From: Mytilisepta virgata
Lineage: Eukaryota > Mollusca > Bivalvia > Mytilida > Mytilidae
DNA length: 64,000 bases
Assembly: GCA_028015205.1 (NCBI GenBank)
Contig: CM051514.1
Location: 37,340,150 to 37,404,149 of the forward strand
Direction of reading: 5' to 3'
Shown: piece after piece, positions 43,301 through 53,159 of the stretch
Layout: every line of letters begins with the position of its first letter
Position numbering within the stretch: position 1 is the first letter of the stretch
Made by a program: the position numbers and the translations under genes
The notes under the pieces: generated by a model
Seen by the model: the letters and a program-made list of their open reading frames with translations, nothing else
Told to the model about the DNA's origin: nothing
Databases searched by the model: none

Positions 43301-46080
43301 TGAGGTGCTGATCACTTTTACCCGTGCCAGAATTTTGATATCTGTGACCGTTTCTGACTTATTTGCAAAAAACTGCGATTTACCCCTATGTTCTATTTTT
43401 AGCCATGACGGCCATGTTTTTATACGAATCAAAAATCCAAACAATAGATTTGTAGCACCCATACCAATTAATAACTGTACCAAGTTTGGTTGCAGTTGGA
43501 CTTATGGTGTTGGAGGAGTTAACGTTTGAAAAAGTTAACGGACGACGGACGGACGACGGACGACGGACGGACAACGGACGCCAAGTGATAGCAATAGCTC
43601 ACCTGACCCTTCGGGTCAGGTGAGCTAATAAGATAGCATCAGTTCCAGAGTGATTTTATCCATAATCCAAATGAAAAATTATAACCTCCCCTGATTTCTT
43701 ACCACCCCCTTTTCAGGCTATGTAAATGTCATACAATAAATCCCACAATGTTTTTTATTGCAACAATAAACAAAATTAATTTTTCACATGCATAAGATCA
43801 TAATTTGCCTAGGTTGCTTTTACATGATGAAAATTATAAATCAGGCATTTTTCCACATACTTCCATTTAAAAATCTGCAAATTTAGTACATTTTGGATTA
43901 CACATTAAATGGGACACCGCAATAGTCAGAAATCAGGGGAAATAAATAACGTTTAACTGGAAAGCAGTCAATTCACTAAAAACTAAGCCAAGGCATGTTG
44001 GAAACAATCACTAAGGCAACAGTCCCACTAAAAGAAGCCTGCCAAGGTATTTAAAGCCTGCAGAAGCCTGCAAAAGCCTGCAGGTTAATGGCTATAGGTA
44101 CTTGGAATATTTTTAGATATTATGGTAGATGATAGTATATAATTTGAAAATATCGAAAAAAAATGATTTTGATATGTTTTTCGACTCTTAATCGATTATT
44201 TTATATTGTCGTATTTGAAGCCTGCAAGAATGCGACGCCATCTTGTTTTTCTTGTGATTAGAGTTGACATGTATAGTTAATTAGCCAGTGTATATTGTAA
44301 AATAAACAATTTTATTATTAAGTTTAATGTTAATTGATTGTAATAAAAATGTAGAACTCTCTGCCATATTCATAACTAAATATGTTACCAGACCCAAGGA
44401 TGAAGACATGGTTCTACTTCTGGGTCCATTTTTTTTTAAAATAAATTTATAATTTTTAAAGTATCATAGAAATAATTTTGTTTCTAATTTCTGCCGGGAC
44501 ATTCTGCCCAAATGTGAAGTTCATACTGAATCTATAGCCAAAGATCTATTTACCTCTAAAGATTGTGGAGACAGTGTTTTTGACAAAAATCTAGATAGAA
44601 TAAGCTCCAATTTGGCAGCTTCAACGGAATTCCCGTTGTTATTTAACCTCTTTAAACCTGCTAAAAAATCAAAATTTCCAAACAAAGAAAAAAGCAGCCT
44701 GAAAAAAATGAATGAAAGTGAAGACTTTCTCAAAAATGAAAAATGAGAGTTTGTGAGATTTTCATAATTCTGATGAAACCACTTATTATCACATGCAATG
44801 TTCTTATCCCCGTCGCACTCTAAAAAACAAGTTCCACAAGGGAATGAAGACATTTTTAAGCAATAAAAAAAATAAAAATATGAAAAGTGAAAAATACAGA
44901 ATATTAAACAAAATATATACACAAAATATTTACATAAAACAATAAGCTACTATTTTGAAAAAAATGTAACAAACAATAATAACAATTTGAAACAAAAAAG
45001 CTACTATTACAAATTAGCTACTATTATTTTTTAAATCAAATATGAAGTTGTGTGCAAACAAGGACGTATGTTAGTTATACGTCCTTGGTGCAAATAAAGT
45101 GAAAAAGTGAAGTGATTTAGAAAGTTGTCAATTCAGTATTTATGACTTCATAAAATTTTTGTTTTATTAAATATCTTATGATCATATAGCCCATTAAGAG
45201 CTGTAATTAAAACATAATGAAAACATTAAAATGATAATTAATCCTAAGTGAAGCCAGTTCACTACTCAGTATAGTTCAAAGCTATGATTGTGTGATTAAA
45301 TTATATTAATTAAATTGTCTATTTAAGTGATAATATTTCAGGTTGTTTTTAGTTTATATAAGTATAGTTATTTCTTTTAATAATTATATAACAATGTAAA
45401 TATGTGATTATTTGTTTAAAATTGTTTATTCTACAATATACACTAGCTAATTACCTATACATGTCAACTCTAATCTCAGATAAAACAAGATGGCGTCGCA
45501 TTCTTGCAGGCTTCAAATACGACAATAGAAAATCATCAATTAAGAGTCGAAAAACATATCAAAATCTTTTTTTTAGATATTTTCAAATTATATACTATAA
45601 TCTACCATAATATCTAAAAATATTCCAAGTACCTATAGCCATTAACCTGCAGGTTTTTGCAGGCTTTAAATACCTTGGCAGGCTTATTTTCGTACGAATT
45701 AGTATAATTACACAAGAGATTCAACCTGATACTCATGAAATTCCTACTAAAAGTAACATAAATATTAAAAGAAAATTTGAAATTTATAACTAAGACACAT
45801 GACATGTAAGAAAAAAAATTAAATGGGTTACAGTGATGGTGCAACTGATACAAAGTTCTACCTATTAACGTGTCTTGTTAACTACTATCATAGGGTGACT
45901 TCCAATTGAGGATTTATCCGTACTAAAATGGAACACGGAAGCAAACTTTATACTAAATAGTAAAGTGACAAAAAACTGCTATAGTATTCAGTTTTCGCGA
46001 TCTTACCCTTCCTTGGCATTTTTAAATCTAAGCGACAATGTTTCTTCTACAATTCTATTATAAATTTCCAAAAGAATCAT
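34344..46080 (-). CDS. ARPC2: actin-related protein 2/3 complex subunit 2 (p34-Arc), complete spliced gene
   Basis: Eleven minus-strand coding exons join without a phase conflict into exactly 900 nt, giving 299 residues plus stop; human ARPC2 has 300. The protein reads colinearly with animal ARPC2 from [19 protein letters not shown] to the end. Strong blocks are [85 protein letters not shown] and [24 protein letters not shown]2 and ARPC4 form the structural core of the Arp2/3 complex that clamps the mother actin filament and nucleates branches. The gene is convergent with the SRCIN1-like gene and divergent from RACGAP1. Intron 1 (41712-46006) is the largest and carries two large repeats. No truncation or frameshift is seen. 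Confidence 0.97.
34701..34811. repeat. near-perfect 47-bp inverted repeat (foldback) in the last ARPC2 intron
   Basis: The left arm 34701-34747 (AAATATCCTGATTTTACCAC, then GGGTAGGC and TTTATGCCGATATTTTA) pairs with 34764-34811 with about one unpaired base. The loop is about 16 bases. Confidence 0.88.
35051..35205. repeat. foldback element in the last ARPC2 intron
   Basis: The left arm (AAGAATTGACAGTAATTTTG, then CAGTCTATTCGAAATAACCT) pairs with the right arm ending TAGACTGAAAAAAAATTACA and GTCAATCCTT. The loop itself has a nested AAATAACC/GGTTATTT pair. Arms are about 60 bp with several mismatches. Confidence 0.85.
35287..35565. repeat. TTAA-flanked MITE with 20-bp perfect TIR
   Basis: TTAAGGTATCCGGACCATAA at 35287-35306 is the exact reverse complement of 35546-35565. 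TTAA ends fit piggyBac-type target-site duplications (inference). It lies 85 bases downstream, in gene orientation, of ARPC2 exon 10. Confidence 0.85.
35650..35747 (-). CDS. ARPC2: ARPC2 exon 10 (residues 260-291)
   Basis: It encodes [20 protein letters not shown], then [12 protein letters not shown], leaving AG before GTATAC. Confidence 0.97.
36300..36400 (-). CDS. ARPC2: ARPC2 exon 9 (residues 226-259)
   Basis: It encodes [20 protein letters not shown], then [14 protein letters not shown], and ends on a complete codon before GTATAG. Confidence 0.97.
36935..37061 (-). CDS. ARPC2: ARPC2 exon 8 (residues 184-225)
   Basis: It encodes [20 protein letters not shown], then [20 protein letters not shown] and TF, with acceptor TTTTCAG and donor GTATGA. 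Confidence 0.97.
37497..37590 (-). CDS. ARPC2: ARPC2 exon 7 (residues 152-183)
   Basis: It encodes [20 protein letters not shown], then [12 protein letters not shown], and ends on a complete codon before GTAAAA. Confidence 0.97.
38168..38354 (-). CDS. ARPC2: ARPC2 exon 6 (residues 90-151)
   Basis: A 187-nt exon encoding [18 protein letters not shown], then [18 protein letters not shown] and [11 protein letters not shown]. The last two are near-invariant ARPC2 blocks. Donor GTAAGT after two bases of the Met codon. Confidence 0.97.
39432..39477 (-). CDS. ARPC2: ARPC2 exon 5 (residues 75-89)
   Basis: It encodes [15 protein letters not shown], corresponding to the ELLKRVYG region of vertebrate ARPC2. 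Acceptor ATTTTAG, donor GTAATG. Confidence 0.93.
40049..40102 (-). CDS. ARPC2: ARPC2 exon 4 (residues 57-74)
   Basis: It encodes [18 protein letters not shown] with acceptor TTGTAG and donor GTAAGT, and is phase 0 at both ends. Confidence 0.96.
40803..40861 (-). CDS. ARPC2: ARPC2 exon 3 (residues 37-56)
   Basis: It encodes [20 protein letters not shown], a highly conserved block, and ends on a complete codon before GTATGT. Confidence 0.96.
41677..41711 (-). CDS. ARPC2: ARPC2 exon 2 (residues 25-36)
   Basis: A 35-nt exon encoding [12 protein letters not shown], between acceptor TCTTTTTAG and donor GTATGT on the minus strand. It matches the family sequence GNKPEAVEVTFA. Confidence 0.94.
41984..43626 (-). 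repeat. interspersed repeat family A, copy 4 (inverted), in ARPC2 intron 1
   Basis: It starts CAAGAGGCTCTCAAGAGCCT and GAATCGCTCACCTGG. It ends with a GGACGAC microsatellite, GGACGCCAAGTGATAGCAAT and the perfect 31-base palindrome at 43596-43626 (AGCTCACCTGACCC, TTC, GGGTCAGGTGAGCT). Internal units of about 340 bp repeat around AAAATCCAA and TTTCAGAGGAGAAGATTTT. Confidence 0.83.
44035..45685. mobile_element. long-TIR element in ARPC2 intron 1
   Basis: Terminal inverted repeats of about 270 bp: 44035-44313 (AAGCCTGCCAAGGTATTTAA, CCTGCAGGTTAATGGCTATA, AAGAATGCGACGCCATCTTG, ACATGTATAG, TATATTGTA) against 45418-45685. Several indels and substitutions separate the arms. The interior of about 1.1 kb holds a hairpin (CAAGGACGTAT/ATACGTCCTTG at 45059-45087) and a decayed PHD-like ORF. 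No transposase is recognised. Confidence 0.82.
44521..44853 (-). pseudogene. decayed PHD-finger-like ORF inside the long-TIR element
   Basis: From the Met at 44853 the frame reads [18 protein letters not shown], then [17 protein letters not shown], for about 110 residues. It resembles a PHD finger (CxxC, then C, WFH) but lacks two expected cysteines: one after ACDN and one after H (Tyr instead). PHD fingers occur in ORF1 of some non-LTR retrotransposons, so a mobile-element or captured-gene origin is possible. Residues upstream of this Met are hydrophobic and probably spurious. Confidence 0.4.
46007..46080 (-). CDS. ARPC2: ARPC2 exon 1 (start; residues 1-24)
   Basis: The ATG at 46080-46078 opens [19 protein letters not shown], the conserved N terminus. 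The frame is open further upstream, but the family starts at this Met. It ends with two bases (GG) before GTAAGA. Confidence 0.96.
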
Positions 46081-46560
46081 GACTGCATTTAAGAAATAAC
46101 CGTTCAACAAAACCTGGGTGTGTTGTTTTTTTTTTTTTAGCCGACCGGAAATATATATTTTTCCTGGATATTTGTTACAATGATTTTCATTGGTTTTCAT
46201 TTATCTGGTATCAATGACAGTATAAAGTGCATATGGAGGAAATATCTTGACAGTAAACTAGTAGCAATTTTATGCTTATTTCCCCTTAGGTTAGTTTTGA
46301 CGCTAGGTGGCCAAAAGAGACCCAATTTCATTGGTTAAATTCTTGCCCATTTTAAAAACAACCGGGAAAGACGGAAGTTGGCGTTTTTCAATGGAATTTT
46401 GAATTGTATAAAATTTGGTGGTAAAATACTACAGACAGGTACAAATTATTAAACAAACTTTTGATTCGAAATTGATAATTCCCATAGTTAAAGTAACAAA
46501 CAGTGACGGAAAGTAGCCTTTTAAAACCCATCTGGAGCGAGGTTTGCTTTTCGGATAGGT
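46081..46560 (-). promoter_or_regulatory. presumed ARPC2 5'UTR and promoter region
   Basis: Non-repetitive sequence directly upstream of the ARPC2 ATG. It holds ATTGG (inverted CCAAT) motifs near 46188 and 46330, and GGAA/CGGAAG-type ETS-like motifs near 46145 and 46370. There is no clear TATA box at a fixed distance. This is position and motif evidence only. Confidence 0.35.
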
Positions 46561-47186
46561 ACAAACCAACAAAGAAAAAAAAAGTATTCTCTAGGGGAAT
46601 TAATTGTTAAACACAAATATCGTGGTATATATTAATGTTTGTCCATTCCGTAGCTTTACAGTATTTTGTTCTAGAAAAGTATTCTTTTATGATAATTTTT
46701 TTTACCTGCATCTTAATTTGTACAGAATATATTATATAGCAAATAGGAGGAATTTTGGCACTACAGGGGGTAAAAAACATTGAGGTGAAAGCAATGCAAA
46801 ATACTTGGGTTTTATCAATGACTTCCTTTATAAAAGTGAAGTCTTTTAATGACAATTAAAACAAAATCTATATTATCTTTTTAAAGACAACTTTAACAGT
46901 CGGACCGCCAAGTTAAAAATGGTGTCGTTTTTATTTACAGAGTCACGTGACTTCTTTTGAAAATGAGTCATTTTTTGTATCGTCAATTACCTGCCGGTTT
47001 TTTTGGCCATACATGACGTATGGTTTGGGTTGGGTCTAGGGGGTGATATTAATCGATTTCTGAGAATATTTTCTTTTCATATTGCTATAAAACAGATATT
47101 TTTAGCGTGCTTTTCCTTTAAAATTTTACAATCAATGTTGGCAATGATGCCGACGATTTTGTCACCGGTGGTCAGAAAAAAAGACT

Positions 47187-47362
47187 ATAAGGATCTAACA
47201 CCGGTGAAAGTGCAAGACGGAAAAATCTCAGACACCCAAGGGAAAGATTTCTGGTCTCCAACGAGGCTCTGCCGAGTTGGAAACCAATGGAAATCTTTCA
47301 TGTGGGTTCTGAGATTTTTCCGTCTTGCACTTTAACACCGGTGTTATGATCCTTTTTGTTGA
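47187..47362. repeat. compact foldback element of about 176 bp
   Basis: AAGGATCTAACACCGGTGAA, then AGTGCAAGACGGAAAAATCT, on the left pairs with its reverse complement from about 47312 to 47362. The interior is itself palindromic (GAAAGATTTC and GAAATCTTTC; TCCAAC and GTTGGA), so the whole element folds into one hairpin. Confidence 0.85.
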
Positions 47363-48280
47363 GCCTTCGACTTTTGTCGAAAAAGCGAGACATAGCGATC
47401 CTACATTCCGTCGTCGTCGGCGGCGGCGGCGTCCACAAATATTCACCCTGTGGTTAAAGTTTTTGAAATTTTAATAACTTTCTTAAACTATCCTGGATTT
47501 CTACCAAACTTGGACAGAGGCTTGTTTATGATCATAAGATAGTATCCAGAAGGAAATTTTGTAAAAAAAAAATTCCAGTTTTTCCGTATTTTACTTATAA
47601 ATGGACTTAGTTTTTCTGCCAGGAAACATTACATTCACTCTGTGGTTAAAGTTTTTAAAATTTTAATAACTTTCTTAAAATATCCTGGATTTGTACCAAA
47701 CTTGGACAGAAGCTTGTTTATGATCATAAGATAGTATCCAGAAGTAAATTTTGTAAAATAAAAATTCCAGTTTTTCTGTATATTACTTATAAATGGACTT
47801 AGTTTTTCTGCCAGGAAACATTACATTCATTCTGTGGTTAAAGTTTTCAAAATTTTAATAACTTTCTTAAACTATCCTGGATTTGTACCAAACTTGGACA
47901 GAAGCTTGTTTATGATCATAATATAGTATCCAGAAGTAAATTTAGTAAAAAAAAAAAAAATTTTTCCGTATTTTACTTATAAATGGACTTAGTTTTTCTG
48001 CCAGGAAACATTACATTCACTCTGTGGTTAAAGTTTTTAAAATTTTAATAACTTTCTTAAACTATCCAGGAATTTTACCAAATTTGGACAGAAGCTTGTT
48101 TATGATATAAAGATTGTATCCAGGAGAAAATTTTGTAAAATATTTATTTCTGTTTTTCAGTTTTTTACGTATAAATGGACTTAACATTGCATACTATTAT
48201 GTGCATTCACCTATCACACTGAAAATATAGACAACATCAAAAGTAGGCGAGACACTGGGTTCCGCGGAACCCTTACGAAT
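47363..48280. repeat. repeat with four units of about 191 bp (family G)
   Basis: It starts CCTTCGACTTTTGTCGAAAA with a GTC/GGC microsatellite. Units begin at TGTGGTTAAAG near 47450, 47641, 47833 and 48023, with CTTGGACAGA, TTGTTTATGATCATAA and TTTCTGCCAGGAAACATTAC. It ends at the perfect palindrome GGGTTCCGCGGAACCC near 48258-48273. Confidence 0.82.
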
Positions 48281-48344
48281 TTTTCTCACTAATATTTACT
48301 CAAGCAACTGTGTCAGACGACGTAAACAAACGGAGTATCTCCCC

Positions 48345-48770
48345 ATGAAAGTAGTGCGTTATGTACATTTTGTGTGTGATGTGTATGTGCTTTTGTGTAT
48401 TGGATGTATTTTGAATAATTCAAGCCACCAACGAGTGAAACCTTTGAATATAAAACGATATGGACAATATGGAATAGGTAAGACTAATAAAAACTCAAAC
48501 TATTTGTTAAATATCGCTCAAACAGTAAATAATCACGATTGTTGGACCGCGAAAATTTTGCGGGAAAACAAGCGTGAAATTCTTATTTCACCCTCGGGAA
48601 AGACAAGGATATCTCACATGGGTAAAAATAGGTACTGGACTGTGTCATTAGTGAGAAAATTTCTTCATTGTCAGATCTCGGGATGGGGATTTTTAAATCA
48701 GAAAAGGTGTGCTGTTACTTTTCTGACGAACAGTTCAAATATTTCTCTGAAAAACGAGTGGTCTATTTGA
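48345..48770 (+). other. unassigned 141-codon ORF, probably non-coding
   Basis: It is the longest open frame between ARPC2 and RACGAP1 and directly follows the 191-bp repeat. I recognise no domain; it has no repetitive content and no neighbouring exon. A single open frame of this size can occur by chance. Confidence 0.15.
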
Positions 48771-48779
48771 GTAATGACA

Positions 48780-50685
48780 AATGTTTATAGTTTTTTTCAA
48801 AAACAGGTCTGAAGAATTTTTTTCACTTTAATTTTGAAAAAAAATTACTTGCTCCAATTTCTACTTAAATGGTTTGTTCATTTTGCAATGTGGAAGCTGT
48901 TAAATAATGGATTTTTGTCTTTATCAGGACCTAAATTGTGAGTTTTTGGTTCAAAAGTAACAAATTAAGAAAAAGCATTGGAAAAAAAAAGAAAATTTTA
49001 TTTAAATTATCCTTATCAATTACTCAGTTGTGAAAAACTAAGGATCTTACATGGACAGATTTATTTTTGCCAGCAAATCACATGAATCATATGCATATTC
49101 TTTTCAAGAAAAGGAAATTTTACATTTGTACATTAATTTATGCCTTTTCAATCTTGTTTTTCATGAATTAATATTTATTGTATTGATTAAGAATTATAAT
49201 TATTATTGCTTTTTGAGTTTGACATATTTCACCTCCTGTAGTGCCAGAATTGGAAAAAAAATATACATGTGATTTTATAGACCAATTTCTCATGCTTATC
49301 ATTGAAATTTGTTGACTTTCCAAGTTAAAAAGTAAAAATCTGGATATGAACATGAATTAAAAATCATGAAATTACAAAATAAAATCATATGTATAAGAAA
49401 AACTTTAATATGAAAGACTAAACCAAGATCCTGGATTTTTTAAATTAAAGGCAAAGCACAAAAATTAGAAATTTTCAACAGAATTTAAGTTAATAGGTCT
49501 ATTAATGTTGTATACATATACTTAACATGGTGAAATTCAGGTGAATATAATGAATATTCTTTGAACAAGAGAACACAACCAAAATATAATAAAACTGAAA
49601 ACTATACCTTGATTGAATCATAGACTATTCTAACTAAATAGTCCCAGATGACACTAGAGGGTAAAAAATTTAAATCATAAATTTAAAGAAATTAGATAAC
49701 CTTACTTACAAGTGGTTATAAAATTTGAACTTGAGTTGTAGATATTACAAGATTACTATTTTGACAAAAATAAATACACCTAAAAAATATTTTGATATAC
49801 AATTTGATAACTAATAGTTTTCCTGTACATTGCCAATGATAATAAATAAAACTGGTGAGTATTTATGATTAATTTCACAATATTGTAAAGACTAAAAGTG
49901 TTCCATTCAAATGTTGTCAGTGAATCTGTTTTTTCTTTAATTTTTGTATCTTATTTTAAAAAAAAATCATCTGATCATGGATTTTTTTTCTGTCCATAAT
50001 ATAACATATTAGATGAACCTGTTAAAAAAAAAAAACATGTATAATCAACCTCAAAAATGGGAAGGGGACTTTCCAGGTGACTTGTCTTTGAAAATAGACA
50101 CTCCTTTACAATTTTATGCAGAAAATTGAATATCCAACATAAAAAAAAAATACTTCAAACGTGTCATTTTGTGAAAACAAGAATAAACACACTTCATTTC
50201 TTGGCATATTTTGATGCCCCTAGATATTGAGTAAGAACTATGCAACAGACTCTCGGGATAGCCTTTTAAACTCGCAAATGAAAGACCCGATACAATATCT
50301 ATTTGCAAAACAAAACATTATAGGCTCCTCCCAGTGAAACGGTAAAAGAGCAAGTTCTATTCATTGGCTAAAAAGTGGCAACGTGTGTCGCCGGCCATTT
50401 TGAGGTGCGCAAAAATACTCACTTTTGATGTCTCATACATTCATAATTTTCAGTGTCAGGTGAATCCAATAGGCCAGGGGGTTGACAAAATAATTTTTAC
50501 ACATATTTCCATCCATGTTATTTGAAATTCAAAAACTAGCACAATGATATTTACACATTTCACACATGTCATGTCAATCAAAAATTCGAGGCGGGACTAA
50601 AAGCGCCATCTAGTGTAAAAAATTCTGAAATTATCTCCACCTGTTTCTCTGTAAAAAGAATGCACTAGCGTATCGGTCAAAATGA
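48780..50685. other. intergenic sequence with a possible promoter segment
   Basis: Mostly AT-rich with nothing recognised. Near 50325-50420 it is less AT-rich and has CTCCTCCCAG, an inverted CCAAT motif (CATTGGCTAA) and GCCGGCCATTTTGAGG. This could be the upstream non-coding exon or promoter of RACGAP1. Confidence 0.3.
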
Positions 50686-50704
50686 CACTTGGCGGTCCGA
50701 CTGT

Positions 50705-50865
50705 AATTCCGATCTAAATTGACAAGGATTGCCAATTTTCCTACGAAAGGACGGTGGTTCTATCCAGATACTCCGGCTTCCTCCACCAATAAAAACTGGC
50801 CACCCGGAAATAGCCAAATGTCCTGAAAACGGTGTAAAACCCCAACTTAACAAATCTAAACACAA
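50705..50865 (+). repeat. 5'-truncated SINE fragment (first family)
   Basis: It contains CCGATCTAAATTGACAAGGA, CTCCGGCTTCCTCCACCAAT and AAAACCCCAACTTAACAAAT but no A or B box. It abuts the right copy of the 18-bp inverted pair. Confidence 0.8.
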
Positions 50866-51399
50866 CTTTAAAATTACATTTCTTGCATATTGAAATAACT
50901 ACCAGTGAAATAAAAATACGAAAAAAGATTGCATAAAATAAGGTTTTAGCTCCCTTATAACAACTTTTATGTATTAATTAGTTATACTACCTTCGCAGGC
51001 TCCATTATAAAGTGTTTACAAATAAGTGCTTGCTGGACAAAGTTGAAATCACTTCAGGCAAGTAAATCACTGCTTGTACTTTCCCGGCGAACAAGTGAAA
51101 AATTTGCCTCCAATCGGTATCTCATTACTTTCACCACAATTCATTCTTGATAACAGTGACTTTTGTCTAAGGACAGGATGGGAAAGGACCGTAAAAAGTT
51201 TAGTTGGTAAGGTATTTTAATAGCACATGCAAAACATACTCTTCAAGAGTTTTGTGACAGTAGTGGTGATTGATAAGTGAAACAAAAAGCAGTATTTTTT
51301 TTATTCTATTAATCATTATAATTCATTATGTTGAAAAATCTCACAAAGACAGTAAAAATAATATAAACAAGGTATAATTGAAACTGGATGCAGTTTCGA

Positions 51400-53147
51400 A
51401 TGTCTCCCAAACGAAGCTCTTTCTCTTTCAGGGTATTTTTGGAATTCCTAGTGTTTGAAATACTGGGCAAGTGTACAAAGAGATTGAGTATATGCAAAAT
51501 GTTTGATATATGGTATTCAGTATCTGCAGTTTTATATGTTGTAATCAGTATTAACATGATTAACAGATGTTTTATCAAAATATTTTATTATTGAAGGTGC
51601 AATGGCCTCCACCTCCCCTTTAGCCATGCCTTTCCACCCAACATATATAAATAAAAAATATACAGACCCCCCTATGGTACAAATGATTCGTCTTATCATA
51701 AGAAGTAATAATATATATGGTTTTAGGGTGGGGATCTCAATGGTTTTCAGAATATTTAGTATTTTATCATTTGAGGAGGTGGGGCATGACCCCCCTCAGA
51801 CCACCTATGGTACCAAATGATTTGTCTTATCATAAGGAGTAATAATATATATAGTTATAGGGTGGGGATCACACTGGTTTTCAAAATATTAAGTATTTTG
51901 TTATTTGAAGGGGTGGGGCATGACCCCCCCAAGACAACGAAATGGAGGGTATAAAACAATACCTCGCCACTTCGTGTGGCGGGGTATAAAAACTTCCGTC
52001 TATTTAGTATTTTATCATTTGAGGGGTGGGGCATGACCCCCCCTCAGACCCCCTATGGTACCAAATGATTCATCTTATCATAAGGAGTAATAATATATAT
52101 GGTTATTGGGTGGGGATCTCAATGGTTTTCAGAATATTTAGTATTTTATCATTTGAGGGGGTGGGGCATGACCCCCCTCAGACCCCCCTATGGTACCAAA
52201 TAATTTGTCTTATCATAAGGAGTAATAATATATATGGTTATAGGGTGGGGATCACAATGGTTTTCAAAATATTAAGTATTTTATCATTTAAGGGGGTGGG
52301 GCATGACCCCCCCCTCAGACCCCCTATGGTACCAAATGATTCGTCTTATCATAAGAAGTAATAATATATATGGTTATAGGGTGGGGATCTCAATGGTTTT
52401 CAGAATAATAAGTATTTTGTCATTTGAGGAGGTGGGGCATGACCCCCCCCTCAGACCCCCTATGGTACCAAATGATTCGTCTTATCATAAGGAGTAATAA
52501 TATATATGGTTATTGGTTGGGGATCTCAATGGTTTTCAGAATATTTAGTATTTTATCATTTGAAGGGGTGGGGCATGACCCCACTCAGACCCCCCTATGG
52601 TACCAAATGATTTGTCTTATCATAAGGAGTAATAATATATATGGTTATAGGGTGGGGATCACAATGTTTTTCAAAATATTAAGTATTTTGTTATTTGAAG
52701 GGGTGGGGCATGACCCCCCCCCCCCCCCCTAAGACAACGAAATGGAGGGTATAACATAATACCTCGCCACTTCATGTGGCAGGGTATAAAAACTTAAATA
52801 TCCAAGGTAACAGGTAGTATTTCCAAGTTAAGATCACAAATGATCAAGTTATATCACTTTTCCCATAGACTTCTATAGTAAAATTTTGCAAAACCCCACC
52901 CCCTTTTGAGACCCCCAAAATATATGTTCCCTCCCACAGATTGAAATTTTTTTTTCGGGAGGCGCATCTAGGAATATGGGCCTAGCAAGTCGTATGATAT
53001 CAAGCGATTCCATCTATTGGTTTATGAGAAACGGTGCACACAAGTGTTCGAAAAAACGCGCCCGGAAAGAAGAATAATAATAATAATAATAAGAATAATA
53101 AGAACTGAGCAAAAACAACATGTCTCCAAACTTCGTTTGGGAGACAT
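51400..53147. mobile_element. TIR element with an internal array of about 135 bp units (family B)
   Basis: ATGTCTCCCAAACGAAG at 51400-51416 is exactly inverted at 53131-53147. The right end is itself a hairpin (TGTCTCCAAACTTCGTTTGG, then GAGACA). Between 51600 and 52790, about seven units carry GGGGCATGACCCCCC, TATGGTACCAAATGATT, TTATCATAAGGAGTAATAAT and GGGTGGGGATC. A spacer (AAGACAACGAAATGGAGGGT to GGGTATAAAAACTT) occurs twice, at about 51932-51990 and 52732-52793. An AAT microsatellite precedes the right end. Confidence 0.85.
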
Positions 53148-53159
53148 AATAAACAAATT

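Larger units (their letters stand above)
46896..50704. other. 18-bp exact inverted pair 3.8 kb apart
   Basis: ACAGTCGGACCGCCAAGT at 46896-46913 is the exact reverse complement of 50687-50704. The match does not extend on either side. It could be short TIRs of one element, or two solo ends of the same family. Confidence 0.45.

Noticed and set aside
42634..43574. Several ORFs sharing LKIEHRG-type peptides with ORFs at 1361-1561
   Set aside because: They lie in two copies of repeat family A; the shared peptides come from the repeat units in opposite orientations.
46081..46200. N-terminal extension of ARPC2 upstream of 46080
   Set aside because: The frame is open to 46200, but the family starts at MILLE and the extension is low-complexity (KKKK).
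48345..48770. A novel 141-residue protein gene
   Set aside because: No domain, no splice partners and no conserved motif seen; kept only as a low-confidence note.
52026..52732. Series of ORFs with repeated peptides, at first resembling a repeat protein
   Set aside because: The peptide period equals the 135-bp DNA unit, the frames overlap and restart, and C-runs shift them. The DNA repeat explains everything.
51600..52790. CRISPR-like array
   Set aside because: Units are contiguous at about 135 bp with no unique spacers, in a eukaryotic intergenic element.
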